Assembly: GCA_022813625.1 (NCBI GenBank)
Contig: JAKLMB010000031.1
Coordinates: 186,001 to 250,000 of the forward strand
Direction: 5' to 3'
Source of the DNA: Aaosphaeria pasadenensis
Taxonomy: Eukaryota; Ascomycota; Dothideomycetes; Pleosporales
Length of the DNA stretch: 64,000 nucleotides
The notes beneath the pieces are model-generated. The model was not told the DNA's origin, did not search any database, and saw nothing but the letters and a program-made list of their open reading frames with translations. Of the stretch, positions 33,908 to 45,688 are shown piece by piece (positions within the stretch are counted from its first letter, which is position 1; every line of letters begins with the position of its first letter). The position numbers and the translations under genes were made by a program.

Positions 33908-36900
33908 TTACTCAAAACTCACATCCCCAAGCCCTCTCTTGTGCGCCGCTTCATTCATGGCATCCTTGACTTGTCCTACCGTTCGTTCCCACTCCAGCGT
34001 ACTCGTCGACTTCACCGTAGCGCCATCTTCGAGCTCGCCAACTATCCACTCCATCCATTTGATTATCCCCAGGGCCTTGGCCATGTCTCGCTCTTCGATA
34101 ACCACTTTTTCGAGATACAATATGAATGTGTCGACATCCTCGCTGTATGGCCCTTCGTCTGCAAACTCTGTGATCCAGTCTTTGAGCGCACCACGTAAAT
34201 CATTAGGTTTAAAGAGATTGCGTGCGGTGAACGTCGGCATTGGTGGTCGTGGTATGATAAGAACGTCTCGGGGTCGCGGCTCAGGTGTGTGGGAGGATCG
34301 AGTGTTAGGTCGTGGTTTCGGCATACGGTGTACCACGAGCCTTGAATTCTGCAGCTTCCTCCTTCGCTCATCTTCAAGCACCTCCTTTCTTAGATCCTCG
34401 GGCAGGCCGGCAAGAAATTCCGGATCTAGCCCTTCGACTGTAGCAACTGGGTCTTCAGGCTCTACAGAGTCTCGAGCCGAATCTGATTCCTCCGCGACCC
34501 TCATCCTTGCTGGATTCTTGCGTGTCAAAAAGCTTGCTTGGGTCAAGGTCTTCCCGTTCTTATCCTTAGAAACGGTGGTAGCGGCCGCAGCGAGCTGAGC
34601 AGATTTTGGAGGCCGGCCGCGTCCTCGCTTAACGGGTACTACTGGTTTCTTTTGTGCAATACCTATGAACCTATTCTTTCTGGGCGACTGCGGCAGCAAG
34701 GTCTGATCTCCTTGTTTACGCTGACCAGCTCGCGATGGAGAGCCTGGAGTAGCTCCAGCAGCGTATTGCGCAATCACTTCAGCCCTGACATCCGGAGGAA
34801 GTGCTGCAAGGATCTCAGGGTCGAGTTGGGACTGAGGTGGAAGGGCAGTCAATGCCATCGGTACAGCAGGAGCCAACGTCTGGTCTACCTTTGTTCCAGT
34901 CTTCGATGTATGACGTGCACCGGGCGTTGGTGAGGTTTGTCGTGCTTGTCGCATCAACTTTGAGCGGATGTCTTCAGGAAGTTCTGCTAGAACCTGTGGA
35001 TCTACTTGTGTTGGTATGAGGAATTGCGTGCCTGCTGTATTCAGAGGTCGACGGGAAGGTGTCGATTGATTGAGCTGAGATGCACCGAAACTGACATGCT
35101 CCGATTCCGCGACCTTTGCTTTCTTTGGCGTCTCAGGATCATCTTGGATGGGATCTACATCCACAAAAGCAACCCCTTTTCGTGTGTTCACTGGCTCAGC
35201 AGTGGTTCCCTTGAATTGAAGTCGGCGTTGAGATCCTTCCAGAGATCCGTCGGTAGCGCTGCGCATCGGCTCAAGCTTCGTCATTTGCACGCCAATGCCT
35301 CGAAGCTCACCAGGAGAGAATCCGAAGCCTTTGAGTATGCTGAGTGCTTCTTTCGTCAATACTTCTTTCGCATTCGTAGCCACGCCAAGCACGAGGCTTT
35401 TGTTGAAGGTATCGCATTTTCCGTGACCAAGGTGTTTCGGTGGATCTAAAGGGGCCGTTGGCGAGCGCCGCATAACCTTCATCGTGAATTGCTTTCCCTT
35501 TACCTTCTCCTTGAGCAATCGCTTCTGTAGTTCGCCGCAAAGATTGGCTATAAACTCGTCTGCCTGTTCCTGATTTTCGAAACGCACACCCCAGTTGACC
35601 TCGGCAGAGACAGATTTGCGTATCACTTGCTCACCAACTTCGGCTTTATCGATGCCACGCGAGTATTCCCAAAGCTTTTCCCCAGTTTTCGGACCCAAAG
35701 TCTGAACAAGCCTTTCCTTAGAAACGTCTCGTATGTCCTTGACGAATTTGATACCAATCTCCTCGAGCTTGCCTCCAATAGACCAAGCAACACCAGGGAG
35801 ATCCTGTACCTGAAGAACTCCAATAAAGTCCAAAACCTCTTCCGGCTTGATTTGGTGCTGCCCTGCCGGTTTTGCTTTTCGCAAAGCGACTTTGGCGAGG
35901 AGAATGTTGCCACCGATACCTACAGAGACGTTGCAGTCCGTTCTTACTTTGACATTGTCTCGCAGCGTTTGTGCCAACTCGTCAGCCTTGGCCTGTTCGC
36001 GATAGATGCTCCCTTCAGAGAGATTCTTTCCATCACTTCCACCAGCAGCAATACAAGTGGCTGAAATATCGATGAGTGCTTCATCGATACTCACGCTCTG
36101 CACCACACCATCAGTCGCTAGGATGACATCGTAGAACGCGCGGCTCGCCTCTTCGTAAGCGGGGAAGTCGTACGGCAAGATGTTCAGGTCAGGGCACAAT
36201 TCCAGGGCTTTCTTCATCCACATGCCATTCTTAACACCAAATGTTCGTGCAGGATAGTTACAGCTCGCGATTTCAGAGCCACTTCCGTTGCCGTGCGCAA
36301 CAACAGCGGGTTTGTCTTTTAGATGCGGATGTTTCTTTAGACTGACGGCAGCAAAGAAGCTGTCGAAGTCCACGTGAAGAACGTATCGCCTTGTGCCTTG
36401 TGCTCTCTTCTGTTGCAATTTTTGAGATGAAGTCTTCTGATTGGCAAGAGCCTGGAGCTGTGATTTCAGATCAGCCTTCCAGGTCGATAGGTGGTGCAAT
36501 CGTGATTCTCGGTAGTACTGTTCCAAGAAGTTCGGATCAACAACTGTGGATTTACGTATTTTTGGATCTCTCAGCAAGATGGCATTGTGCTCTTCCGCGG
36601 TGAGGATTTTCTTCGTGGCCGGGTCTTGGTCCTTAGCCCGATCAATCCAATCCATGACGCGCTCGTCATGTTGAGGGGATGCTGCTCGCGTCGCTGTCGC
36701 GTCAGGGTTTGAAACTTCTTGGATGTCTTCACTTTGGTAGTTGATCGCATGCGAGGTTTCACCCTCTATATCGTTGACCAAAGATTGCTGTGCAAAAGCT
36801 TTGGTAGGACCACGTGAATGATGGATCTTTGAATGTGTTTCTAGATCCGCAGGCGGTTGGACATCGATATTCGTCCGTGTGACTCGCTGATTGCCAGACG

Positions 36901-37588
36901 CACGATCGATTTGATCTGGCAATTCTTCGATGTCGTCCTCCGGAGCGGAGGTCAACTGCTGCGGGAAAGGCGAATTCGAAGCATTATTTTTGGAAGATGA
37001 GCCGGCCTGGCTGCCTCGTAGTTGGCTTGTATACCAACTGTTTTCTGTCTGGTCCCTGTATCCGCGAGACTTGAAATTCGTTCGGCTTGTAACCACCCCG
37101 CTATCGAAAGCGAGCAGTTTTTGGTTCTCCCCCTCATCGACCACTCGATAGTCGTTCCACGGAAGAAGTTTCCCAGCTTGGATACTGTCGACGACCCAAG
37201 CAGGCTTTACAATTCGATATCTCTTAAATTCTACGGCTTTCTTTGGTGTGAGACTACTAGCAATTATGTGCGTCACGGTGGTTTTCCCATCAAGATACTG
37301 CATGAATCCGCCGCCATGCTGTACGATCATCGTATGCAGGTCATTTAGCGACGGTTGCGTGTAACCATTTACATGAGCGACCACTCCCCTGAATATTGGA
37401 GGTACTTGGGTGGATTGGGCGCGTATTTCAGCATCCAGATTCTGTAATTTGATCTTCTTGCGTCTGAAGTAATCTGAGAAGCCGCCAAAAGCAGATCCTT
37501 CGTACTCGTCACCTTCTTCATCTTCGAATGTATGGTTCGCGATACGCTTCCGGACAGCGTTGGAGTTGGCTTCCAGCCGAGACCCCAT
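33908..37588 (-). CDS. REV1: DNA repair protein Rev1 (Y-family polymerase/dCMP transferase)
   Basis: Translesion polymerase that inserts dCMP opposite lesions and scaffolds polymerase zeta and other Y-family polymerases in the nucleus. Single exon, 1226 residues, near the size of metazoan Rev1. A BRCT domain lies at 64-150 (WVVDSIQAGKLLPW end). The Y-family core starts near 400 with HVDFDSFFAAV (catalytic Asp407) and SIDEALID (Asp502, Glu503). Little-finger sequences continue to about 770. Three ubiquitin-binding-type motifs follow, each with the LAxLPxD[IVL]R core (VLAELPEDIR, ILAALPPDVR, FLAGLPEDLR). The C-terminal roughly 110 residues match the Rev1 protein-interaction domain. The gene is divergent from the FKBP gene. 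Confidence 0.97.
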   Translation of the reverse strand: MGSRLEANSNAVRKRIANHTFEDEEGDEYEGSAFGGFSDYFRRKKIKLQNLDAEIRAQSTQVPPIFRGVVAHVNGYTQPSLNDLHTMIVQHGGGFMQYLDGKTTVTHIIASSLTPKKAVEFKRYRIVKPAWVVDSIQAGKLLPWNDYRVVDEGENQKLLAFDSGVVTSRTNFKSRGYRDQTENSWYTSQLRGSQAGSSSKNNASNSPFPQQLTSAPEDDIEELPDQIDRASGNQRVTRTNIDVQPPADLETHSKIHHSRGPTKAFAQQSLVNDIEGETSHAINYQSEDIQEVSNPDATATRAASPQHDERVMDWIDRAKDQDPATKKILTAEEHNAILLRDPKIRKSTVVDPNFLEQYYRESRLHHLSTWKADLKSQLQALANQKTSSQKLQQKRAQGTRRYVLHVDFDSFFAAVSLKKHPHLKDKPAVVAHGNGSGSEIASCNYPARTFGVKNGMWMKKALELCPDLNILPYDFPAYEEASRAFYDVILATDGVVQSVSIDEALIDISATCIAAGGSDGKNLSEGSIYREQAKADELAQTLRDNVKVRTDCNVSVGIGGNILLAKVALRKAKPAGQHQIKPEEVLDFIGVLQVQDLPGVAWSIGGKLEEIGIKFVKDIRDVSKERLVQTLGPKTGEKLWEYSRGIDKAEVGEQVIRKSVSAEVNWGVRFENQEQADEFIANLCGELQKRLLKEKVKGKQFTMKVMRRSPTAPLDPPKHLGHGKCDTFNKSLVLGVATNAKEVLTKEALSILKGFGFSPGELRGIGVQMTKLEPMRSATDGSLEGSQRRLQFKGTTAEPVNTRKGVAFVDVDPIQDDPETPKKAKVAESEHVSFGASQLNQSTPSRRPLNTAGTQFLIPTQVDPQVLAELPEDIRSKLMRQARQTSPTPGARHTSKTGTKVDQTLAPAVPMALTALPPQSQLDPEILAALPPDVRAEVIAQYAAGATPGSPSRAGQRKQGDQTLLPQSPRKNRFIGIAQKKPVVPVKRGRGRPPKSAQLAAAATTVSKDKNGKTLTQASFLTRKNPARMRVAEESDSARDSVEPEDPVATVEGLDPEFLAGLPEDLRKEVLEDERRRKLQNSRLVVHRMPKPRPNTRSSHTPEPRPRDVLIIPRPPMPTFTARNLFKPNDLRGALKDWITEFADEGPYSEDVDTFILYLEKVVIEERDMAKALGIIKWMEWIVGELEDGATVKSTSTLEWERTVGQVKDAMNEAAHKRGLGDVSFE

Positions 37589-37976
37589 GGCGAACGACGA
37601 TCACCCGATAGTTGAAGCCAGTGACCGGTGTCTTCATCGGGGTGGATCGCATGTCGTAAATATAGAAAAACGCTCAAGGCTCCCGCACGTCGATGGTCGA
37701 TGATGTCGGCGCGTTGTAGTGGCGGCCCGGTCGCGTCACGAAAGTTCTGCCGAATCCCACCGCCCGAGAGGCCGCCGACTTCTGCCAAGCAAAAAGTTCG
37801 AAAAAGTTAGGTAGGTCCGTTCGCCATCTTTTTCTGCGCCCCGACCTCAAGCGCAAAACCTCGACTTTTCTCTGAGCTATTGCTGTCTTCTACACTCTCT
37901 CTTTACTCACTGAAAGTACTCGAAACTCATCCATTGAGATCTACAGTTACTCTTTCATATCATTCATTCTTTCACA
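37589..37976. promoter_or_regulatory. Divergent promoter REV1/FKBP isomerase
   Basis: 388 bp between start codons. The plus-strand side ends in a CT-rich leader (37866-37970). No clear TATA box was seen. Confidence 0.5.
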
Positions 37977-39828
37977 ATGTCTGGCGGTATGCTTCCCGCC
38001 AGTGTTTACGGCCTGCGGGTTCCCGCTGGTGGAATCCCCATCCCCGGCAATGCGCAATTCCCTGCCACCGTAAGTAGAATATCCTTCGATACGAACGCTC
38101 TCTTCATAGACTGTTCTGTCTGATGGAGTCCCTTATTGCCCCAATTCATCGTTGTGGTATAGCTATAGCCATCTTTATGAGAGCTATGCTATGCTGTCAT
38201 CAGCCAACCAAACAGCATACAAAGCCTTCATCGTGAGAATCTTTCGCAGTGAAGGGTTTTCTTGATGGAGTTCTCTTGGCTCTATTCAATATCATCATCG
38301 TGTGAAAATGTAGTTAACGATTCACGCAGTTCCGCATCACCATGGCCGCTATTGACCCCAGCGCCGACCCTCAGCGCGAGGAGCCCAACCAGCCCGCTCG
38401 CGCTACCCTCAAGTTGATCAGAGAGCGCGTTGACTTCGATGACGACTCTGAGGATGACGAGGATGACGAGGATTTCGATGAGGACAGCATCGAGGCTATC
38501 AAGGCTCGTCTTGCTGGCGTTATCTCTGACGAGGACGAGGATATGTCCGATGACGATGAGGACAGCGAGAACGAGAAGAACGGCGGCCCCAGCGACCCTG
38601 CTAAGGCCAAGCAAGTTAAGAAGGAGGCAATGACCAAGAAGCTTCAGGCTGAGCTCGATGAGATGGAGTTGGATGGCTTGACCAACGGCGTCAACGGAAA
38701 GGGCAAGGCCAAGGCCAGCGAGGACGATGACAGCGAGGAGGACTTGGAGATCGATAGCGACGAGGAGGATGATGACGAGGTTGAGGAGCTCGTTCTCTGC
38801 ACCCTCGACCCCGAGAAGGTTCGTGCTTTGCCTATCAGTCACATTTTTTCCAATTACTAACCTTGACTAGAACTACCAACAACCCCTCGACATCACTGTC
38901 GGTGAGCACGAGGAGGTCTACTTTGTCTCCAGCGGTACCCACGACATTTTCATCACTGGAAACTACGTTCTTCCCCCCGATGATGAGCATGATGATTACG
39001 ACGATGAGGATGACTACGAGGAGGGAGATTACGATTTGAGCCCCGACGAGGATGAGCTTGACGGTGCCTCTGACTCTGAGGAGGATGAGCTCGATGGTCT
39101 TGAGGACCCCAGGATCACTGAGGTCGATTCCGAGGAGGAGGAAGCCCCTAAGCTCGTCGCTGCGAAGAAGGGAAAGAACAAGCGCCCCGCTGAGTCTGAG
39201 GAGGACCTTGCCAACCTTGACGACCTCATCAGCAGGGCCACCAAGGCCGACAGTGAGGAGAAGAGCAAGAAGCAGGCTAAGAAGATCAAGAAGAATGACG
39301 GCCAGGCTGCTGCCGTCGAGCCTGCTAAGAAGGACCAGAAGGAGGACAAGAAGAAGGTTCAGTTCGCAAAGAACCTCGAGCTCGGTCCCACTGGCTCTCC
39401 CAAGGTCGAGGAGCCCAAGAAGGATGCCGCCCCATCTGGTCCCAGGACCGTCCAGGGTGTCCTCATTGACGACAAGAAGGTCGGAAAGGGCAAGGCCGCT
39501 AAGAAGGGCGACAAGGTCGAGATGCGCTACATCGGAAAGTTGAAGAGCAACGGCAAGCAGTTTGATGGTAAGTTGAGTTTTCAGCAAACTAGACAAGCAA
39601 GCACTAACAGTTATAATAGCCAACAAGAAGGGCAAGCCCTTCGCCTTCAAGCTCGGTGTTGGTGAGGTCATCAAGGGTTGGGACATCGGTGTCGCTGGCA
39701 TGACTGCTGGTGGCGAGCGCCGTTTGACCATTCCAGCCAACTTGGCCTACGGCAAGAGGGGCGCTCCCCCAGACATCCCGGGTAATGCCGACTTGGTGTT
39801 TGACATCAAGTGCATCTCCATCCACTAA
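37977..39828 (+). CDS. Nucleolar FKBP-type peptidyl-prolyl isomerase (Fpr3/Fpr4-like)
   Basis: Proline isomerase of the nucleus/nucleolus, acting as histone chaperone and in rDNA chromatin. Exons 37977-38069, 38330-38818, 38871-39567 and 39620-39828 encode 495 residues. The first exon gives MSGGMLPASVYGLRVPAGG; a relatively long 260-nt intron 1 follows, then FRITMAAIDPS, together building the nucleoplasmin-like N-terminal core. Long acidic runs (about 57-165 and 205-260) alternate with Lys-rich tracts. The last 95 residues are a complete FKBP domain: VEMRYIGKL, KPFAFKLGVGEVIKGWD, GGERRLTIPANLAYG and the DLVFDIKCI end. Intron 3 splits the FKBP domain after QFD. Codon bias suggests strong expression. 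Confidence 0.95.
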
Positions 39829-41233
39829 GCTCGACAATAACTGAGGGACGGCACGGCGTACGATACAGGTGTCTACACTCCTATACAACGAAATGGCCTC
39901 CTGCCATGGGCATATGGCCTGAGATCCTCGTGTGTCTGTTCCCTCACAACCAAAATAATATGAGTCTCTTTCCTAGGTTTTTTTCCATGTACCTGCATTG
40001 CGTTACGAGATATCCGACTTGCATAATCTGGGGTCCTTGTTAGATTAGTGCAGGGAGGAAGGATCTCTCTCGACCTTATGCTCCCGAAGAGAGAGTCTGT
40101 GGGTGTGTGTATGTGTTTCTTTTCGGGTGTTATATCTTGGTGGAAGAAAGAAGCCTTCTTCTCCGGTTCGGTCTAGCGAGGTGGTGCTGCCCATGTTTGG
40201 AAAGGGCTTGTATTGCTGAGGATGCTATGTAATTGAGGTAAAAGTTTCCAAAGCGGAGTTAGGGTGAATTAGTTCCTAGAGTACTTGAAATGTATGTTTC
40301 CTCTTTTTTAAATACTTGTCTACTGTGAAGCTCTTGATTACAAGGAAAGTTGCCCAGCAATGATGTTCATGATATCGACCAGGTAACGTGACCCTACGGA
40401 ACTGCGACTCCGTTGACGGTTCTCGAAGCAGCAATCGAAACATGGAATTTACTAGAATGGAGTCTATAGAGATGAATCGTGATGGCAGAAATCCTTTCCG
40501 GATCCACAGGCAAGGGAAAGTGGACCATTAAATTTCTAATTGTGGACACCGTTGTGGTGGCAACGTATTCAGGCCCAAATATTACTGCTGGGCGAACATT
40601 TCGCCCGAAGTACAGACACGGTGGAGAAAATGAGATACGATGTTTGGAGTGGAACCTTTATGGTATATGTTTCACTCGGAGGATCTCCTTCATGAGAACA
40701 GTTACCCTAACAATTGGATTTCCCAAAGGAGTGAGGAATGAAATTGATGGTTGAGGTTGAGACGAACATGGACGAGTATCGAGCCAGTTTGCTGAAAACG
40801 GGAGGTTTGACCAATCAGGTGATAGCATTTACGCACGGCTCGTCGGCGGTCGGCCACTTTTGTCCGTCTCCAGTGACCCAACACACATTTTCGATATCCC
40901 CACTTTTCGTTGTTGGTTCATCCAATCACTTTGTGTTACCGAGATACTTTAATTCCCCTTCTCCTCTTTTGCCTGTCTTGTCCTGACTGTCTCCTCATCG
41001 TTGACTTCCGACTTCACTCGTCTACCCTAAGATCTACAACCTCAGCCACAACCATACAGCCAGACAACTATATCCCGTTGTACTTCTTCAACGACAACGC
41101 TCGCAGCACCAGTAAACAACTTCGCTCTCGTCAATCGACTCAATATCCGGACTTCCACACACCGCTTACCGCCCAACCAATTCACCACCACCCAATAAAC
41201 CCTTCCTCGACGCAACCGTGGCAAAATCGAACA
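39829..41233. other. Intergenic region and antizyme leader
   Basis: No gene is supported. The last 250 bases before the antizyme ATG are a C/A/T-rich leader. The antizyme reading frame is open through it but has no earlier ATG. Confidence 0.45.
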
Positions 41234-42186
41234 ATGGCGCGATCGACAAGTAGTAATCGAAGCAGTAGTAGTAGTAATTCCCACGAGAGTTCCTACTACG
41301 ACCCCAGCGCCAATGTCCGCGCTTCCTGCTATGCCGTGAACACCTGCACTACGGAGCTTCACGGCTTTCATTACTCTACTACGGGGGCCGGCGGGGTTGA
41401 TTGGCGTTCCTGAGGTCAGCTCGGTATGTACATGTCTCCCAATTCCACTATCAAATTCGATTGACCGTTCCGCTAACGATTCTCCAACAGGGAATGCCTT
41501 CACCTCCGCAGAGTCCCCCCCTCGCCGCCAGACACGCACCTGTCGCCAAGCCGTCATCAAACCGCGGCAGCCGGGCGCGCAGAGGGGGGGCTGCACAAAC
41601 CATTACGGGAGAGTGTGAGAGACTCTTCTGCGAGACACTACGAACTGTTTTTCTGGGTGAGGGAAACTTGGCTCGTCAGGACTCGCTTGTAACGGGTGTG
41701 CATAACTACAATCAATACTCTACTTCCGATATCAGCGACTACGGTGTCGACGTCCGACGATATACGGAGAGACCGAGCGGCGCCGTGCCGTCACCTGAAA
41801 TGGAGGGCGGCATGGTCTCGGAAGAGCAAGACAACGGCCTTGTCAGCGACTGGGTCGAGATCTGGGACTACGTGGGCGGGAACCGGTTCCGGGGCTTCGT
41901 GGCGGAGAAGGACGGCGAGAAGACGCTCTTCGTCTTCTTCGACCAGCTCGTCATCGGCGGCGATCTCAAAGCCGCCCTTATGGCGCTCCTCGAGCTCTGC
42001 GACGTCCCCTACTTCTCCTGCTCTCGCCTCGTCGCCTGCATCGACCGACACGCAGAGGCGCACGCCACCGAGGCGCTGAGCAAAGACCTGGGCTGGATCG
42101 GATTCCAGCTCACCACGCTGGACGACTTCACTAGCGGAGACGAGATCACGAGCAACAAGTGGCTACTCATGGATATGGAAGTGTGA
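41234..42186 (+). CDS. Ornithine decarboxylase antizyme, +1 programmed frameshift
   Basis: Antizyme binds ornithine decarboxylase and sends it to the proteasome, limiting polyamines. ORF1 (41234-41413) gives 59 codons ending TCC TGA. The main part lies in the +1 frame: after skipping T41411 reading continues at 41412, through 41423, across a 67-nt intron (41424-41490, GTATGT...CAACAG) and on from 41491 to 42186. The full product is 294 residues. ORF1 ends in the antizyme-like STTGAGG block. ORF2 ends with the antizyme domain: GEKTLFVFF, CSRLVACIDR, LGWIGFQLTTLDDF, KWLLMDMEV. UCC-UGA is the classic antizyme shift site, stimulated by polyamines. A Ser-rich (AGT)n tract lies near the start. The 3' UTR has an 11-base G run near 42288. 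Confidence 0.93.
41408..41413 (+). promoter_or_regulatory. Antizyme +1 frameshift site UCC-UGA
   Basis: The last sense codon TCC and stop TGA of ORF1. Skipping one base enters the frame of the conserved antizyme domain. An intron starts only ten bases after the stop codon, so any 3' stimulatory element must be formed across the exon junction. Confidence 0.88.
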
Positions 42187-42831
42187 ACTTAACCCCTTCA
42201 TTCTCTTTCCACTTCCGCCTGTCTTTTCCACATTCTGTGTTCTTTTTCTTTTCTAATCCAAGCATGGAGTTTGTTTCCTGTGTTCTGGGGGGGGGGGATT
42301 TTCTTTTTTGGACAATTCCCCCTATCCGCGCGTTTCAGAGGGAAACGGCGTAAATGAAGTTACCTTAGTTTGGCTTTTTCTTTGAGGGGGTCTTCGTCAT
42401 CTTTCACCTCAATTCATCAATCAGGACACTGTGTAATTGCTTTTCTTGCATGGTGTGCCTCCATCGTTTGGCGCTTTGTGGGATGTTTTCGCTGCTGTCT
42501 GATCGTTAGTTGCTTTAGTTGACTTTGTTTTCTTGTTATAGTTAAATGCAAATAAGCTACTTGAAACCTACTTGAGAAGATATTGCAGTGATGCGAAATG
42601 ATTTACACAGATTCAAACTTTGGCATCTCCAACCTGCTAAAGAACATGATTCGATGTGAAGGATAGATAGATTGTTTGATATATGGCATTCAGCCGTGTA
42701 CTTATTATTCTTACAAATTCGATGATTTTCCGGATCCAAATCGTTCCTTGTCCGTTAAACGCCGTACCCAAAAGCAGCCAGACAATCTAGATATCCCAAT
42801 GCTGTACACAAAGTCGCACACAATCTCTTCC
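42187..42831. other. Intergenic between convergent antizyme and RAD3
   Basis: 3' UTRs of the two convergent genes. T-rich in the left half. No coding signal. Confidence 0.55.
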
Positions 42832-45269
42832 TCACGCATCCAAATCCGCCATGACGGCATCCATCCCCCCACCCCCAAACTCATCGTCCTCATCATCCAC
42901 CTCCATAAGCTCCGCTCTCCCTTCTGCAGCCCTCATTAGCTTATTATCAGTCCCCGCGACTGCCGCGCCCTTAAGTTTCTCCTGGTGCGCCTCGAGCTGC
43001 TCTATACTCCACGAGCTGTGGCCCTCAAGTTCATGTCTACTTCTCGGCACGCTCATCTCCCTCAAGAACGCCTTCGCATACCCAACCGCCTGATCAACGC
43101 TGAGCTTCGTGTTCTTCGTGTCGAGACCCGCCTGAATCCACTTCGGCAGCTGGGGGATCTTCTTCCCGAACCGCTTGTCCGCCAGCACCATGATACCGTA
43201 GTCGTCCTTACCACGGATAACACGACCCAGACACTGCGCAGCATGGCGCATCGCGTCGAAAGACAGGAAATCCGACTCCTTGATACGGTATGTCTCACGC
43301 AGGAACTCGAGGCGGGCTTTGAGGATGCGAGATTCTGTGTACTGGTAGGGCACGCCCATGCAGAGCACAGTGCGGCCGTAGTGGTGGTCGAAGTCGATGC
43401 CCTCGGAGACCTTGCCACGGGCCACGCAGAGGAGCACCGCGCCGCGGCCGTTGTTGCAGGCTGTGCGGAAGGTTTCGAGGGCGAGTGAGGTTTCCTGGGC
43501 GTCGGGGGTCTCGACGAGGATGAGTTTGTATTTCCAGACTTGGTTGAGGACGTCCATGCCTTGCCATTGCGAGATGATGGATTCCATGTAGAGGTAGGAG
43601 GGGAAGAAGACGACAACGCCGTCGGGGGTGAGCTTGCAGAATTCGATGAGGAGGTTGCCGAAGTTGCGGATCACGGGCCCGTCGTTGCGGTGCTCGAATT
43701 GGGATGTTACTTGGTTTTGGTCGCTGCCGCGGTCGACGATCATGGGGAGGAAGGCTTTGCGGGTTAGGGTCATGGTGAAGGATTCTTGGACGACGGTTGA
43801 GAAGTTGAGCATGCGGGGGTACATGTCGAGGGGGGACATGGTGCCAGAGGTAACGATGACGGAGCTGAAGCGTTCGAAGACAGGCTTGATGGCGATGGCG
43901 GCGTCGAGGCAGGTGAAGTGGAGGACTGGGTTGGGGACCGTGGCGGTTATGGATTCGAAGGGTTCGAGGATGAGGAGGAAGCCGGATTCGTAGGTTGCTA
44001 CGAGGGTGGCGAAGGTCGCGACCTCTTGTAGCGGTTGGTAGTCTTCGATGTTGGTGAGTTCTAATGTGCGGACCAGCGAGGTCAATCGCTCGGCGCAGAA
44101 CCGAAGTGGTTTCCGCTCGATGAACGTCAGGTCGCGGAGATGGCTGAGGAAGGAGGGTGGTGTTTCGGAGATGACGTGCAGGACTTTCATTCGCGTCTTG
44201 AGGTACTCGATGAAGCGTTTGAGGAACGCTACGAAGTGTTCCGCTCTTCGGATGTTTCCAGGCACGGCTTCCTTGAGCAAGTCATCTGGCAGCGCTGGGT
44301 TAGCCATGAAGGCATTTTCGTCCCTGGCCTCGTCTGCTGCTCGCAATCCTTCTACAAGCTTCGAGTACTCGTTCTGTAGTTTCTCCGCATCGGTCGACTT
44401 CATCTCTGTGATCTTGCGGTCTAGGTTGTTCACGCCACGGGTCGCTTTTCGTAGCGAGTCTTCGGTAATGTCAATACTCAGAGATTCGATGCACACGTTG
44501 TCGATGTTGTGGGCTTCGTCAAAGACGACAATGCAATCCTTGGACAGCTCCTTGGACACCCGCTCGGCGATCTTTGGGTCGAGCAGGTAGTGGTAGGAAT
44601 AGATTATCACGTTGCAATACGGCATCATCCGCCGAGCCGTAAAGTATGGGCATTGCTTCTGTTGCTCGCCATACTTGAGCATGCTATCAAACGTCCAAAC
44701 GCCAGGCGGGATCAAATTATGCGGTTCCAGAAGGTCGAGATTGTCGTGATAGACACAGAGCTCGACATCTTCGCCGCGCTCCTTCTTCTCTTTGACAAAC
44801 CCTGCCGTCAGGCTTCGGCATCGCGCGTCGACAACGGAGCCACTCTTCTCACGCTTGACCGACGGGTGCAGACACAGATTCTTTCGACTGGTCAAGCCGA
44901 GTCCTCTGAATTCTTCTTCATACCCTAACTGCTCGGTTCGATACTTCATCAGCCCTCTCAGCTCGGCGAGTGCCTTTTCGATCTCAGACATGGTACGCGA
45001 GCAGTAGATGAGTTTCCTCTTTTCTGGATGAAACTGCTGATACGCTACGATGAGCGAGAGCAGGGACACAGTTTTACCTGTGCCCGACGGCATTTCCAGA
45101 ACGCAGTGGCCGCCGGCGTCCAGCGTGCGCTTGAGATCACACATGTAGGCATACTGTTCTGGATATACCCTTGGGTAAGGGAAGAGCACGGGAAGCTCGC
45201 TGGGGCGTCATGTGAGCATAATGTCCTGAATTATGATAGATACATGGCTTACTCTATGAAGAACTTCAT
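42832..45269 (-). CDS. RAD3: TFIIH 5'-3' DNA helicase Rad3/XPD
   Basis: Iron-sulphur helicase of TFIIH, needed for nucleotide excision repair and transcription initiation. Exons 45269-45253 (17 nt) and 45199-42832, with a 53-nt intron, give 794 residues. The tiny first exon rebuilds the conserved start MKFFIDELPVLFPYPRVYPEQ-like opening in two parts. Walker A is SGTGKTVSLL and Walker B is VVFDEAHNIDN. The four Fe-S cysteines lie in KNLCLHP, ARCRSL, ELCVYH and KQCPYF. Helicase motif VI is QCLGRVIRGKDDYG. The acidic C-terminus (EVDDEDDEFGGGG) is a family trait. It is convergent with antizyme and divergent from LTN1. Confidence 0.97.
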
Positions 45270-45688
45270 CTTGAGAGGACCGCCCGCGGTTTTGTATAGT
45301 GTTCGGGCGGATGAAGTTCGAGCTCGTCGAGAGGCAAGCCAAATTGGTTGCTGCTGTTGCCTCTGAGGTTTGTCTTGAATGTCATCAAAATGCGCCAGTC
45401 GAATAAGGACTAGCGCAGGAACTCAAAACATGCGCCCGATTGTGCCACATGTGGCTGATGCTACGAGTATTGAACCCCCCCACTAACAAGTCCGCCGCCC
45501 TTCGTGTGCCGTCATCGTCTCCAGGCGAAGGGCAGCAACATTTTCGTCTTCTTTTCTTTCGTTATTGACAACTGTGAATTGTGCCCCCAAACATATAGCT
45601 GCTACCAGCAACCTTCGCTCTTTCTTTTCCTTCTTTTCGTAATCCTCATCCTCCTCTCCCTTACAAAATTACTACCCCTCTCTCAACC
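45270..45688. promoter_or_regulatory. Divergent promoter RAD3/LTN1
   Basis: 419 bp between start codons. The LTN1 side ends in a long pyrimidine-rich leader (45540-45680). Confidence 0.5.

Noticed and set aside
38282..39740. Two long minus-strand frames rich in Leu and Val
   Set aside because: They are antisense to the Glu/Asp/Lys-rich FKBP gene; acidic codons read backwards as Leu/Val/Ser.
41234..41413. Antizyme ORF1 as a short gene or a broken pseudogene
   Set aside because: The TCC TGA end and the conserved antizyme domain in the +1 frame fit the known programmed frameshift.
43062..43616. Ser/Arg-rich minus-strand frame inside RAD3
   Set aside because: Alternative frame of the helicase exon, which carries motif VI in its own frame.
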